Shown here: one piece after another, positions 7,476-13,713 of the stretch
Layout: each line of letters opens with the position of its first letter
How positions within the stretch are numbered: position 1 is the first letter of the stretch
Origin: 2-12-FULL-40-12 sp964518135
GTDB lineage: Bacteria; Patescibacteriota; Minisyncoccia; Minisyncoccales; 2-12-FULL-40-12
Assembly (NCBI GenBank): GCA_964518135.1
Contig: CAZFEY010000019.1
Coordinates: 1-13,960 of the forward strand
DNA: 13,960 nt
Reading direction: 5' to 3'
The notes under the pieces: generated by a model
Told to the model about the DNA's origin: nothing
The model's database searches: none
The model's input: the letters and a program-made list of their open reading frames with translations, nothing else
Program-made: the position numbers and the translations under genes

Positions 7476-7655
7476 ATGGGTATTTTATTTACCGTCTGGG
7501 GGGCATTGGTTTTGGCGCCGTTATGCCTTCCCTACGAGGGATGGTGGAAGTACGTGCATTACGCATTGATAATCCTCGTAGGATCGGTGTCTTGGTGGGC
7601 GTTTAGGAACGTAATTCCACTTGCCCACGATCTGCAATTCCTCACCAATTGGTGA
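7476..7655 (+). CDS. Small two-helix membrane protein, 59 aa, unknown function
   Basis: I do not recognise this protein. It starts MGILFTVWGALVLAPLCLP and is strongly hydrophobic, with likely membrane segments at residues 3-19 and 28-46 joined by YEGWWKYVH, and a short tail HDLQFLTNW ending in TGA. It has six tryptophans, and about 49% GC by hand count against visibly lower GC in its neighbours. Evidence that it is real is contextual and strong: a near-consensus promoter, AGGAGG at optimal spacing, and an intrinsic terminator at the 3' end form a self-contained unit between dnaE (divergent) and rnhB. The stop codon lies inside the terminator stem. It could be a membrane micro-protein, a small toxin- or holin-like protein, or a leader peptide controlling rnhB. 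Composition hints at transfer, but the nearby assembly gap asks for caution. Confidence 0.7.
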   Translation: MGILFTVWGALVLAPLCLPYEGWWKYVHYALIILVGSVSWWAFRNVIPLAHDLQFLTNW

Positions 7656-7663
7656 GGTTTTTT
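7640..7663 (+). terminator. Intrinsic terminator overlapping the stop of the 59-aa gene
   Basis: CCTCACCAATTGGTGAGG (7640-7657) is a perfect 18-bp palindrome followed directly by six T. The stop codon TGA (7653-7655) is within the right arm, so a terminating ribosome would cover the hairpin. Confidence 0.9.
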
Positions 7664-7677
7664 CTTTGTGCTAGATT
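7649..7677 (+). promoter_or_regulatory. Possible rnhB promoter (leaderless)
   Basis: TTGGTG (7649-7654), a 17-bp spacer and TAGATT (7672-7677). The -10 box ends 6 nt before the rnhB ATG, so the mRNA would begin at the start codon. It overlaps the terminator, and the boxes are only partial matches. Confidence 0.3.
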
Positions 7678-7683
7678 GAATTA

Positions 7684-8349
7684 ATGACACCAAATCTAAG
7701 GGAAGAAAAAAAATTAAGAAGAAAGGGTTATAAAAAAATCGTTGGTTTGGACGAAGTTGGTAGAGGCGCTTTGGCTGGGCCAGTAGTGGCGGCAGCAGTA
7801 ATGATAAGAATCTCAAATCTCGAACCTCAAAACTCAAAACCAAATTCTAAAACTCAAATCTTAAAAGAAATCAAAGATTCTAAGAAACTTTCTCAGAAGC
7901 AGCGTGAGAAGTTTTACGAAATACTAATCACTCATTCTGGAGTTCTGTGGGGGATAGGTAAGGTTTCGGAGAAAGTAATCGATAGAATCAATATTAAAAA
8001 CGCTGCAGAGCTAGCGATGGAGAAAGCGTTAATCAATTTAGAAAAGAAAGTCGGCAAAGTCGATTTTTTAATTATTGACGGTAATCATCTTAATAACCGC
8101 AGATTAAAAACCATAAACCATAGACTAATTGTCCGGGCGGACGAAAAGGTTTTTTCCTGCGCAGCAGCTTCTATATTGGCTAAAGTTACCAGAGATAAGA
8201 TCATGAAAAACTACCACAAAAAATATCCTTTATATGCTTTCGATAGACATAAAGGATATTCGACAGAATTGCATCTAAAAAATATCTCTCGGTATAAACC
8301 AAGCCCTATCCACCGGCAGACTTTTAGGCCGATGTTTCTCTATGGATAG
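7684..8349 (+). CDS. rnhB: Ribonuclease HII
   Basis: Cuts the RNA strand of RNA-DNA hybrids and starts removal of single ribonucleotides from DNA. At 221 residues it is slightly longer than the usual ~200. Catalytic acids: Asp23 and Glu24 in GLDEVGRGALAGP, Asp132 in IIDGN and Asp153 in RADEKVFS. AAASILAKVTRD, the HKGYSTELH segment and the C-terminal HRQTFRPM are also typical. Two stretches are longer than in relatives I recall. Residues about 43-62, between AAVM and DSKKLS, are low-complexity (N, S, K, Q, P); residues about 135-149, between IDGN and the last aspartate, are the other. Both are encoded by 7-bp periodic DNA. No Shine-Dalgarno precedes the ATG. The gene follows a terminator by 20 bp, so it needs readthrough or its own promoter. 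Confidence 0.96.
   Translation: MTPNLREEKKLRRKGYKKIVGLDEVGRGALAGPVVAAAVMIRISNLEPQNSKPNSKTQILKEIKDSKKLSQKQREKFYEILITHSGVLWGIGKVSEKVIDRINIKNAAELAMEKALINLEKKVGKVDFLIIDGNHLNNRRLKTINHRLIVRADEKVFSCAAASILAKVTRDKIMKNYHKKYPLYAFDRHKGYSTELHLKNISRYKPSPIHRQTFRPMFLYG
7811..7865 (+). repeat. Degenerate 7-bp tandem array in rnhB (first site)
   Basis: Reading in sevens: TCTCAAA, TCTCGAA, CCTCAAA, ACTCAAA, ACCAAAT, then after a one-base slip ACTCAAA and TCTTAAA. The consensus is NCTCAAA. It encodes the low-complexity segment between the first catalytic motif and DSKKLS, where the protein seems about 10-12 residues longer than relatives. Confidence 0.7.
8091..8125 (+). repeat. Degenerate 7-bp tandem array in rnhB (second site)
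   Basis: In sevens: TAATAAC, CGCAGAT, TAAAAAC, CATAAAC, CATAGAC. The last three are clearly related. It encodes the segment between IDGN and the final catalytic aspartate, a few residues longer than in E. coli RnhB. Confidence 0.5.
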
Positions 8350-8354
8350 TTGAC

Positions 8355-8382
8355 TTGAGCGCTTCTTTCTGTTTGGTATAAT
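8355..8382 (+). promoter_or_regulatory. Candidate promoter for the surface-protein locus
   Basis: TTGAGC (8355-8360), a 16-bp spacer and perfect TATAAT (8377-8382), starting 6 nt after the rnhB stop and 26 nt before the ATG at 8408. GAGGT at 8394-8398 serves as a ribosome-binding site for that gene. Confidence 0.6.
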
Positions 8383-8407
8383 ATTAATATATAGAGGTAG
8401 CAAAAAC

Positions 8408-8704
8408 ATGGAACAATCCCTAGGTAAAAAAAATCGTTTCAAATTAATTCTAATTTTTTCAATAATCATCTTGGCTATTATTTTAGCCGCGAGCCTTTAT
8501 TTGATTCTAAAGCAACGAAATTCCAAGAAAGATGATTCTTCTAAAGAACCAACCATGGAAGAAATCATAGAGTCGCTGACAGCTCCTTCGTCCAATGAAA
8601 CACCCCAAGTTCCAAAAGAAACCATTGATTCGTTAACGGCGCCCGACCAAGAGGAAGGTGAGGCGTCAGAAGATATTATTAAAAGTTTAACCGCTCCTGA
8701 ATAG
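8408..8704 (+). CDS. Single-pass membrane protein with three SLTAP repeats
   Basis: A 98-residue protein of unknown function. A short basic N-terminus (KKNRFK) precedes one hydrophobic helix at about 13-34, then a charged tail probably outside the membrane. The tail carries three copies of a nonapeptide at 52-60, 71-79 and 89-97: EIIESLTAP, ETIDSLTAP and DIIKSLTAP, about 18-19 residues apart, the last at the C-terminus. The repeats are separated by acidic, S/E/P-rich linkers. The start is supported by GAGGT about 10 nt upstream and by the TATAAT promoter. The next gene, a secreted fibre-like protein, begins 28 nt after the stop, so they are probably co-transcribed. I recall similar LTAP-repeat proteins from Parcubacteria but know no function. 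The repeats could be docking motifs for a partner; that is inference. Confidence 0.8.
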   Translation: MEQSLGKKNRFKLILIFSIIILAIILAASLYLILKQRNSKKDDSSKEPTMEEIIESLTAPSSNETPQVPKETIDSLTAPDQEEGEASEDIIKSLTAPE

Positions 8705-8732
8705 AGAATTTAATAAATTAAAAGTCAAAATT

Positions 8733-10889
8733 ATGTTTTTCAAAATTAAATATTATCAATCTTCTCTCCTTGTGGTAATGATCGTCTTCGCTTTTTCATT
8801 ACTCTCTTTCGCATACGCAGCTTGGCAAGAACCAAGCTTGTCACCGCCAGATGGAAATGTTGATGCTCCTCTTAATGCTGGTAGTATTGGGCAATCCAAG
8901 AAAGGAGGGTTAATCCTAAATACTGGCACACCCGCAGCCACTAATGGTTTAATTGTACAAGATGGAAATGTTATTTTGCGCTCAGGTATTGGTCCAGGAC
9001 TAGGAAATTTTAAACTCACGCTCTACGGAAGCCAAAGTAACAACTATGGCATTTATATCAGTACATCTGGTTCCGATTTTCATGGAAAATTATGGATAAA
9101 TAACAATTTATTCAATATAGGAAGTACCAATAACACTCCCATAGCGCTATCTACTAATGGCACAGAGAGAGTTCGCATCGCAACGACAACAGGCAACGTC
9201 GGCATTGGAACAACAAGTCCTGGATATAGATTAGACGTAAATGGCGATATCAATATTCCAGCCAGTGGTGTTATAAGAATCGCAGGTAGTGCTGGTTCTG
9301 ATAAACAAGTTCTTACGCGAACGGGGAGTGGTATGATCTGGCAAACACCATCTGGAGGTATTGGCGGAAGCGGGACAAATTTTCGTGTAACTAAATTCGT
9401 AAATAACGAAGGCACTATTATTGGTAATTCCCAGATCGTAGATACCGGAATGGGCGTTTCGATTGGACCGGGAGAGTCTCATCCGACATTCCCAAAACTG
9501 ACAATATGGGGCGGCGGAGATAATATTTTAGAACTCAGGGGTACCAATGTGTGGGCGCCTGTAACAATCTTTAAAGTCGGTACAGATGGCGCCATGGTAA
9601 TCAATAATGATGATACAGATATTCTTACTTTAAAGAACGGTAACGTCGGCATCGGGACGACGGATCCTGAAACGTCATTACACGTATTATCTACTCCTCT
9701 TGCGTATGAATCTGTCGTTAAAATAGATGCCAAAACCACACTTGCAATTGGACCAATCTTACGAATTGCTGGCACTGGAACCGGTATCAATCCTGCAAGA
9801 TTGGAAATTAGAAGATTAGATACGAATAATAAAGAAATTGCTTTAAGGTTAGCTAATGTGGGATACGATAAGGTCTTTGATATAAAAATGCCCGCGAACT
9901 CAAATGATGTCTATTTTGATTTATTGGGAGTTGGAGGAGAAACGGATTTTGTTATAAAAGATATTACTGGTAATGTTGGCATTGGGACAGCAACGCCAAC
10001 TCAAAAGCTCTATGTTTCTGGTAATATCCATGCTACTGGTAATATCACTTGCGGTGGTTCGTGTGGTGGTGCTAGTCAGTGGACAGCAAGTGGTAATAAT
10101 ATTTATAACTCTAATTCTGGAAATGTTGGCATAGGCACGCTTGTTCCAACGAATAAATTAACCATTCAATCTTCTTTTCCGCAGATTGGTTTATGGGGTC
10201 CAGCACATGCTTGGGCACTTGGAGCGGGAGCCAACGCCTTTGCCATTCAGGATACAACAGATAATGTTTTTCGATTGTGGATCGCCAATAATGGCAATAT
10301 TGGCATTGGAACAACAAGTCCTGGTGAGAAATTAGAAATCATTGGAAATATTCGCCTTAATGCTACTAGCGCCGAAAGAACCATGATGTTCGGACAAAAC
10401 TCTGCTAATATAGGTTTTTTCGGTAGACCATCAGATAGCGCTGTTGGAATGTACGATTGGGCGAACGGCAAGGATGTATGGACATATTATCCGACCACTA
10501 ATTATTTGGCAATGCAATCGAATAGGATTGGCATTGGGACAGCAACGCCAGGCTATAAATTAGATGTTGCAGGAAGAGCAAATGCTACAGAGCTTTGTAT
10601 TGCAGGTTCTTGTCGTGGCACTTGGCCAAGCAATGATTTTATAATAGTAGAGAAAGTAATGGCAACCACGACGCCCGGGGGAATACTCCTTGCTGGTTGC
10701 CCTGATGATACTTATAGAAGAATTGCGTGTTCAGGAGGTCTAATACATACTGGCAATGAAAGCAACGAAGACAACGAAGCCTTTATTGTTAGACCGTCCA
10801 ATGATGATTATACTTGCGAGATTGAATGGGAAGACGATCCGGTTGGTGGTAAACAAGTAGAAGTATATGCTTATTGCACGAAGAAGTAA
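8733..10889 (+). CDS. Large secreted fibre-like repeat protein, no S74 domain
   Basis: A 718-residue predicted exported protein. A signal peptide covers 1-29 with a likely cut in AYA|AWQ. The mature N-terminus carries the module WQEPSLSPPDGNV...APLN...GQSKKGGLILNTG (31 to ~65), nearly identical to the next gene's. The body has six GNVGIGT-type repeats starting near residues 154, 303, 413, 463, 521 and 597, mostly of the form GIGT(T/A)xPGxKLxVxG. They resemble beta-rich tail-fibre repeats that usually precede a chaperone domain. Here there is no S74 domain. The last ~90 residues instead form a different acidic domain with four cysteines (AGCPD, IACSG, YTCEIE, YAYCTKK), preceded by LCIAGSCRGTW. 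No Shine-Dalgarno is seen. A terminator follows. Likely a surface adhesin or fibre; function inferred. Confidence 0.85.
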   Translation: MFFKIKYYQSSLLVVMIVFAFSLLSFAYAAWQEPSLSPPDGNVDAPLNAGSIGQSKKGGLILNTGTPAATNGLIVQDGNVILRSGIGPGLGNFKLTLYGSQSNNYGIYISTSGSDFHGKLWINNNLFNIGSTNNTPIALSTNGTERVRIATTTGNVGIGTTSPGYRLDVNGDINIPASGVIRIAGSAGSDKQVLTRTGSGMIWQTPSGGIGGSGTNFRVTKFVNNEGTIIGNSQIVDTGMGVSIGPGESHPTFPKLTIWGGGDNILELRGTNVWAPVTIFKVGTDGAMVINNDDTDILTLKNGNVGIGTTDPETSLHVLSTPLAYESVVKIDAKTTLAIGPILRIAGTGTGINPARLEIRRLDTNNKEIALRLANVGYDKVFDIKMPANSNDVYFDLLGVGGETDFVIKDITGNVGIGTATPTQKLYVSGNIHATGNITCGGSCGGASQWTASGNNIYNSNSGNVGIGTLVPTNKLTIQSSFPQIGLWGPAHAWALGAGANAFAIQDTTDNVFRLWIANNGNIGIGTTSPGEKLEIIGNIRLNATSAERTMMFGQNSANIGFFGRPSDSAVGMYDWANGKDVWTYYPTTNYLAMQSNRIGIGTATPGYKLDVAGRANATELCIAGSCRGTWPSNDFIIVEKVMATTTPGGILLAGCPDDTYRRIACSGGLIHTGNESNEDNEAFIVRPSNDDYTCEIEWEDDPVGGKQVEVYAYCTKK

Positions 10890-10921
10890 ATTCCGATTCA
10901 CGTTAGATTATTGGATTTAGA

Positions 10922-10958
10922 ACATAGCTACTTAGAAAGTGGCTATGTCTTTTGTTTT
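10922..10958 (+). terminator. Intrinsic terminator after the first fibre gene
   Basis: ACATAGCTAC (10922-10931) pairs with GTGGCTATGT (10939-10948) over ten pairs including one G-T wobble, with a 7-nt loop, followed by CTTTTGTTTT. It separates the two fibre genes into distinct transcripts. Confidence 0.85.
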
Positions 10959-10990
10959 GACAAATAATTATAATTAAGAGAAAATATAAT
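10957..10990 (+). promoter_or_regulatory. Weakly supported promoter region of the second fibre gene
   Basis: TTGACA (10957-10962) and TATAAT (10985-10990) are both perfect boxes but 22 bp apart, too far for a standard sigma-70 promoter. A second TATAAT lies at 10969-10974. The gene needs its own promoter because a terminator lies just upstream; which boxes are used is unclear. Confidence 0.35.
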
Positions 10991-11018
10991 AAAATTACTA
11001 TTAATAATAAAAAAACTT

Positions 11019-13271
11019 ATGCTACGTAAAACAAAAAATCATTGGTTTTCGTTGTTGATAATAATAATCGTTTTTGTTTTCTCTATATCTTCGTTTATAT
11101 ACGCTGCTTGGCAAGAACCAAGCCTATCTCCACCAGATGGAAACGTCGCAGCTCCTTTAAATGTCGGCAATGTAGGTCAATCTAAGATGGGTGGTTTGAT
11201 TCTTAATACCGGAGGAGCGAGCAATGGTTTGATTGTACAAAGTGGGAATGTCGGTATCGGAACGTTAAACCCAGACTCAGGCGCCATTTTGAATTTAGAT
11301 AGTAGGGGTACTGGCAATGATTTACAGATCAGGATGAGAAATAAACTATCAGCCGAGATAGGTGATCAATATAGTAGCATTACAAGTAGGCGTTTGGGAT
11401 CTGGTAGGTCAGAACTTTTATTTGGTACTACGTCTGGCGGGATTCATAATACAAGAGTAACAATTGATGATAATGGTAATGTCGGGATAGGCACGTCTAA
11501 TCCTGGTGCAAAACTTGAAATCGCCGGACAGATAAAGATTACTGGAGGTATCCCTGGCGTCGGAAAAGTTTTAACCACAACAGATGCTTCAGGATTGGCT
11601 TCCTGGCAGACACCGTCGTCAACGTCTTTGCCACCTGGGCAGGCCAGCGATACTCTTAGGCATGATGGTACGGGCTGGGTGGCAAATAACATCCTTCAGA
11701 ATAATGGTACTGGTGTCGGCGTTGGCATAGCAAATGCAGGAGGAAGATTAACCGTTCACGCATTAGGGCCGGGGGCGAATCCAGACTCTGCTTTAGTTTT
11801 GATACGCAATGGAGGAGGAGGGTTCCCGACGTATTTTAGAATCGGGCAAGACAATATTTTGGTTGTTAATAATAGCAACGAGGACACTTTATTCTTAGAT
11901 GATGGGAATATGGGTATCGGGGCAGCTCCTTCTTATTTTGCTTCGGGGAATAATCTTGAAATCGCCGGACAGATAAAGATTACTGGAGGTATCCCTGGCG
12001 TCGGAAAAGTTTTAACGTCTGACTCGAATGGATTAGCTTCGTGGCAGAACCCTTCTGGTGGTGGTGGATTGCCATCGGGAACAGCTAATCAAACTCTTAG
12101 ACATAATGGTACAGATTGGGTGGCGAATAGTTTTTTATATAGTGCTGGCAATAAGGTTGGAATAGGCGATATATCGCCTACGGCTTTACTTAGTGTTAGT
12201 ACGGAGACAGGAGGACCATTCGCGGTTGGTACCCGTTCTCTTCAGGTTGGCAATACCGATTTCATAGTCGCTTGGAATGGTAATGTTGGTATTGGAGAAG
12301 CGCCATATGAAGAAAATAATTATTTCGGAGATTATACAGACAAAAGATTGGTAGTTTCTGGCGGATCGATAGTCGGAGAACAAAACTTATACGTTCAGTC
12401 GCCCCTCAGTCCAAGTATCGTAGTTGGCGTCGGTGAGCTTCAATATGCCTTACAGAACTGGCAAGGGAAAACCGTTTATGGTATTGGATGGGACGCAGCT
12501 TCCGGTAAAATCGGAGTATCGATGCCGAGCGGAACTACATTTGGATATTGGCAATGGTCAGGGAATCCTATCAATGTTTTTGTGTCGGGGAGCTTGGGTG
12601 TAGGAACAGGAGGCGTAACGGACAATGAATTGATTGCAAGATTGGCCGTTCGTACTCCTTTAAGTGGTCCGGGTCCGAATGCATTTCAAGTTCCTTTTGC
12701 AATAAATAGTTCTGATGTTTGGACAAAATTTTATAATGTTTCTGGATCAAATAACTCGGTTATACAAGTAATGGCAGGTGGTAACGAGACCGGATTTGGC
12801 TCGACGGGATATAATCTTTTACTCAACCCTAACGGAGGAAATGTTGGAATTGGTGCTGGGGCGCCAAGCACAAAGCTTCATATAGCCAATACCGCTATAG
12901 ATGGGGATATCGTTAGATTGCAAGATTCTGACGGTTCGTGCCTGCTTAATCCCGAGGCCGGTACATTAAATATTACTTGTTCTTCTGATGCGAGATTGAA
13001 GACGGGCATTACGAGTACAGGGTCGGTATTGGGGAAAATGATGGGTTTAAAAATCAGAGATTTTATAGTAAAATCGTCTGGAGAAAAGACTACTGGGGTT
13101 ATTGCGCAAGAAGTTCAGGAAATTATGCCAGAGTTAGTAAGTGTTGGGGAGGATGGATATCTTACGGTATTACAGGTTAATAACTGGAAATTAATAAAGG
13201 CGATACAAGAACTGAAAGCCGAAAATGATTCTTTGAAATCAAGAATAGAGACATTGGAAACAAGAATATAA
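11019..13271 (+). CDS. Large secreted fibre-like protein with C-terminal peptidase S74-type chaperone
   Basis: A 750-residue predicted exported protein, paralogous to the preceding gene. The signal peptide (1-29, IYA|AWQ) and WQEPSLSPPDGNVAAPLNVGNVGQSK module match it almost residue for residue. About eight GNVGIG-type repeats follow, near residues 76, 153, 230, 296, 378, 421, 524 and 607. The C-terminus is an intramolecular chaperone of the S74 type known from phage endosialidase tail spikes: SDARLKTGI (Ser656-Asp657), GVIAQEVQEIMPELV, then a short coiled coil (LKAENDSLKSRIETLETRI). In that family the domain drives trimer folding and then cuts itself off just before the Ser-Asp pair, which would release about 95 residues. 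An exact 62-bp repeat lies inside the gene. No Shine-Dalgarno. Likely a trimeric cell-surface fibre; a prophage origin is less likely, as no other phage gene is nearby. Confidence 0.88.
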   Translation: MLRKTKNHWFSLLIIIIVFVFSISSFIYAAWQEPSLSPPDGNVAAPLNVGNVGQSKMGGLILNTGGASNGLIVQSGNVGIGTLNPDSGAILNLDSRGTGNDLQIRMRNKLSAEIGDQYSSITSRRLGSGRSELLFGTTSGGIHNTRVTIDDNGNVGIGTSNPGAKLEIAGQIKITGGIPGVGKVLTTTDASGLASWQTPSSTSLPPGQASDTLRHDGTGWVANNILQNNGTGVGVGIANAGGRLTVHALGPGANPDSALVLIRNGGGGFPTYFRIGQDNILVVNNSNEDTLFLDDGNMGIGAAPSYFASGNNLEIAGQIKITGGIPGVGKVLTSDSNGLASWQNPSGGGGLPSGTANQTLRHNGTDWVANSFLYSAGNKVGIGDISPTALLSVSTETGGPFAVGTRSLQVGNTDFIVAWNGNVGIGEAPYEENNYFGDYTDKRLVVSGGSIVGEQNLYVQSPLSPSIVVGVGELQYALQNWQGKTVYGIGWDAASGKIGVSMPSGTTFGYWQWSGNPINVFVSGSLGVGTGGVTDNELIARLAVRTPLSGPGPNAFQVPFAINSSDVWTKFYNVSGSNNSVIQVMAGGNETGFGSTGYNLLLNPNGGNVGIGAGAPSTKLHIANTAIDGDIVRLQDSDGSCLLNPEAGTLNITCSSDARLKTGITSTGSVLGKMMGLKIRDFIVKSSGEKTTGVIAQEVQEIMPELVSVGEDGYLTVLQVNNWKLIKAIQELKAENDSLKSRIETLETRI
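11514..11575 (+). repeat. 62-bp exact direct repeat, copy 1
   Basis: Identical at all 62 positions to 11955-12016, 441 bp downstream, and in the same reading frame. Encodes LEIAGQIKITGGIPGVGKVLT. Similarity continues more weakly downstream (TLRHDGTGWVAN against TLRHNGTDWVAN). Confidence 0.95.
11955..12016 (+). repeat. 62-bp exact direct repeat, copy 2
   Basis: Second copy of the 11514-11575 sequence. Silent-site identity shows a recent duplication or gene conversion of a fibre module. Confidence 0.95.
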
Positions 13272-13302
13272 TAAGCATATTTATTCAAATAAGCCTTATT
13301 TC

Positions 13303-13331
13303 TCCCGCGGTGAAAGCCGCGGGATTGTTTT
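13303..13331 (+). terminator. Intrinsic terminator after the second fibre gene
   Basis: TCCCGCGG (13303-13310) and CCGCGGGA (13317-13324) form a perfect 8-bp GC-rich stem with a TGAAAG loop, followed by TTGTTTTT. Just upstream a second inverted repeat, AAATAAG/CTTATTT (13287-13301), forms a weaker hairpin. Confidence 0.9.
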
Positions 13332-13341
13332 TATAGTCACC

Positions 13342-13370
13342 TTGCCCTTTTTCAGATTATTTGCTATCCT
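13342..13370 (+). promoter_or_regulatory. Candidate rpmF-nusB promoter
   Basis: TTGCCC (13342-13347), a 17-bp spacer, then TATCCT (13365-13370). It lies right after the terminator and 32 nt before the rpmF ATG, so it is placed where a promoter is needed; the boxes are imperfect. Confidence 0.4.
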
Positions 13371-13402
13371 GTTCTTATAAATAAAATCGCGGTAATGCAA
13401 TC

Positions 13403-13687
13403 ATGGCTGTTCCAAAACAAAGACATACAAAATCAAGAAGGAACAAGCGAAGGATGCACCTTTTTTTAAAAAAGCCGGCTTTGACTTTGTGTAAAAAATG
13501 CGGGAAAGAAAAGCTTTCGCATGTGATTTGCTGGAACTGCGGATATTATAAGGGCGAAGAAGTGATAAATGTTTTGGAAAAGCTTGATAAGAAAGAGAGA
13601 AAGAAAAGAGAAAAAGAGGTGAAGGAGCAAGAAAAAACAGAGAGCGCAACAAAACCAATGACAATGGAGTCATTGTCTAAGAAATAA
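13403..13687 (+). CDS. rpmF: 50S ribosomal protein L32 with charged C-terminal extension
   Basis: Structural protein of the large ribosomal subunit. The start MAVPKQRHTKSRRNKRR is diagnostic, and all four zinc-ribbon cysteines are present (30, 33, 43, 46 in CKKCG...CWNCG). The usual L32 ends near residue 60. This one has 94 residues, the extra part being a lysine/glutamate-rich, probably helical tail (KKERKKREKEVKEQEK) ending MTMESLSKK. No Shine-Dalgarno is visible. nusB starts 26 nt downstream and is likely co-transcribed. Confidence 0.95.
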   Translation: MAVPKQRHTKSRRNKRRMHLFLKKPALTLCKKCGKEKLSHVICWNCGYYKGEEVINVLEKLDKKERKKREKEVKEQEKTESATKPMTMESLSKK

Positions 13688-13713
13688 TAATCATCCTTGT
13701 TTTTTAAATAATT

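Noticed and set aside
8819..8836. GCTTGG/CCAAGC inverted repeat near the start of both fibre genes
   Set aside because: It encodes the conserved AWQEPSL residues in both genes, so protein constraint and common descent explain it; the stem is only 6 bp.
8756..9790. Several minus-strand ORFs of 83-111 codons opposite the first fibre gene
   Set aside because: The regular GNVGIGT repeats and signal peptide on the plus strand explain the region. The minus-strand frames are shadows rich in VPMPTLP, the reverse reading of the repeats.
8733..13271. A prophage tail region
   Set aside because: Fibre repeats and the S74 domain occur in phages, but both proteins have signal peptides and there is no capsid, terminase, integrase or tail gene nearby. 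Cell-surface proteins fit better.
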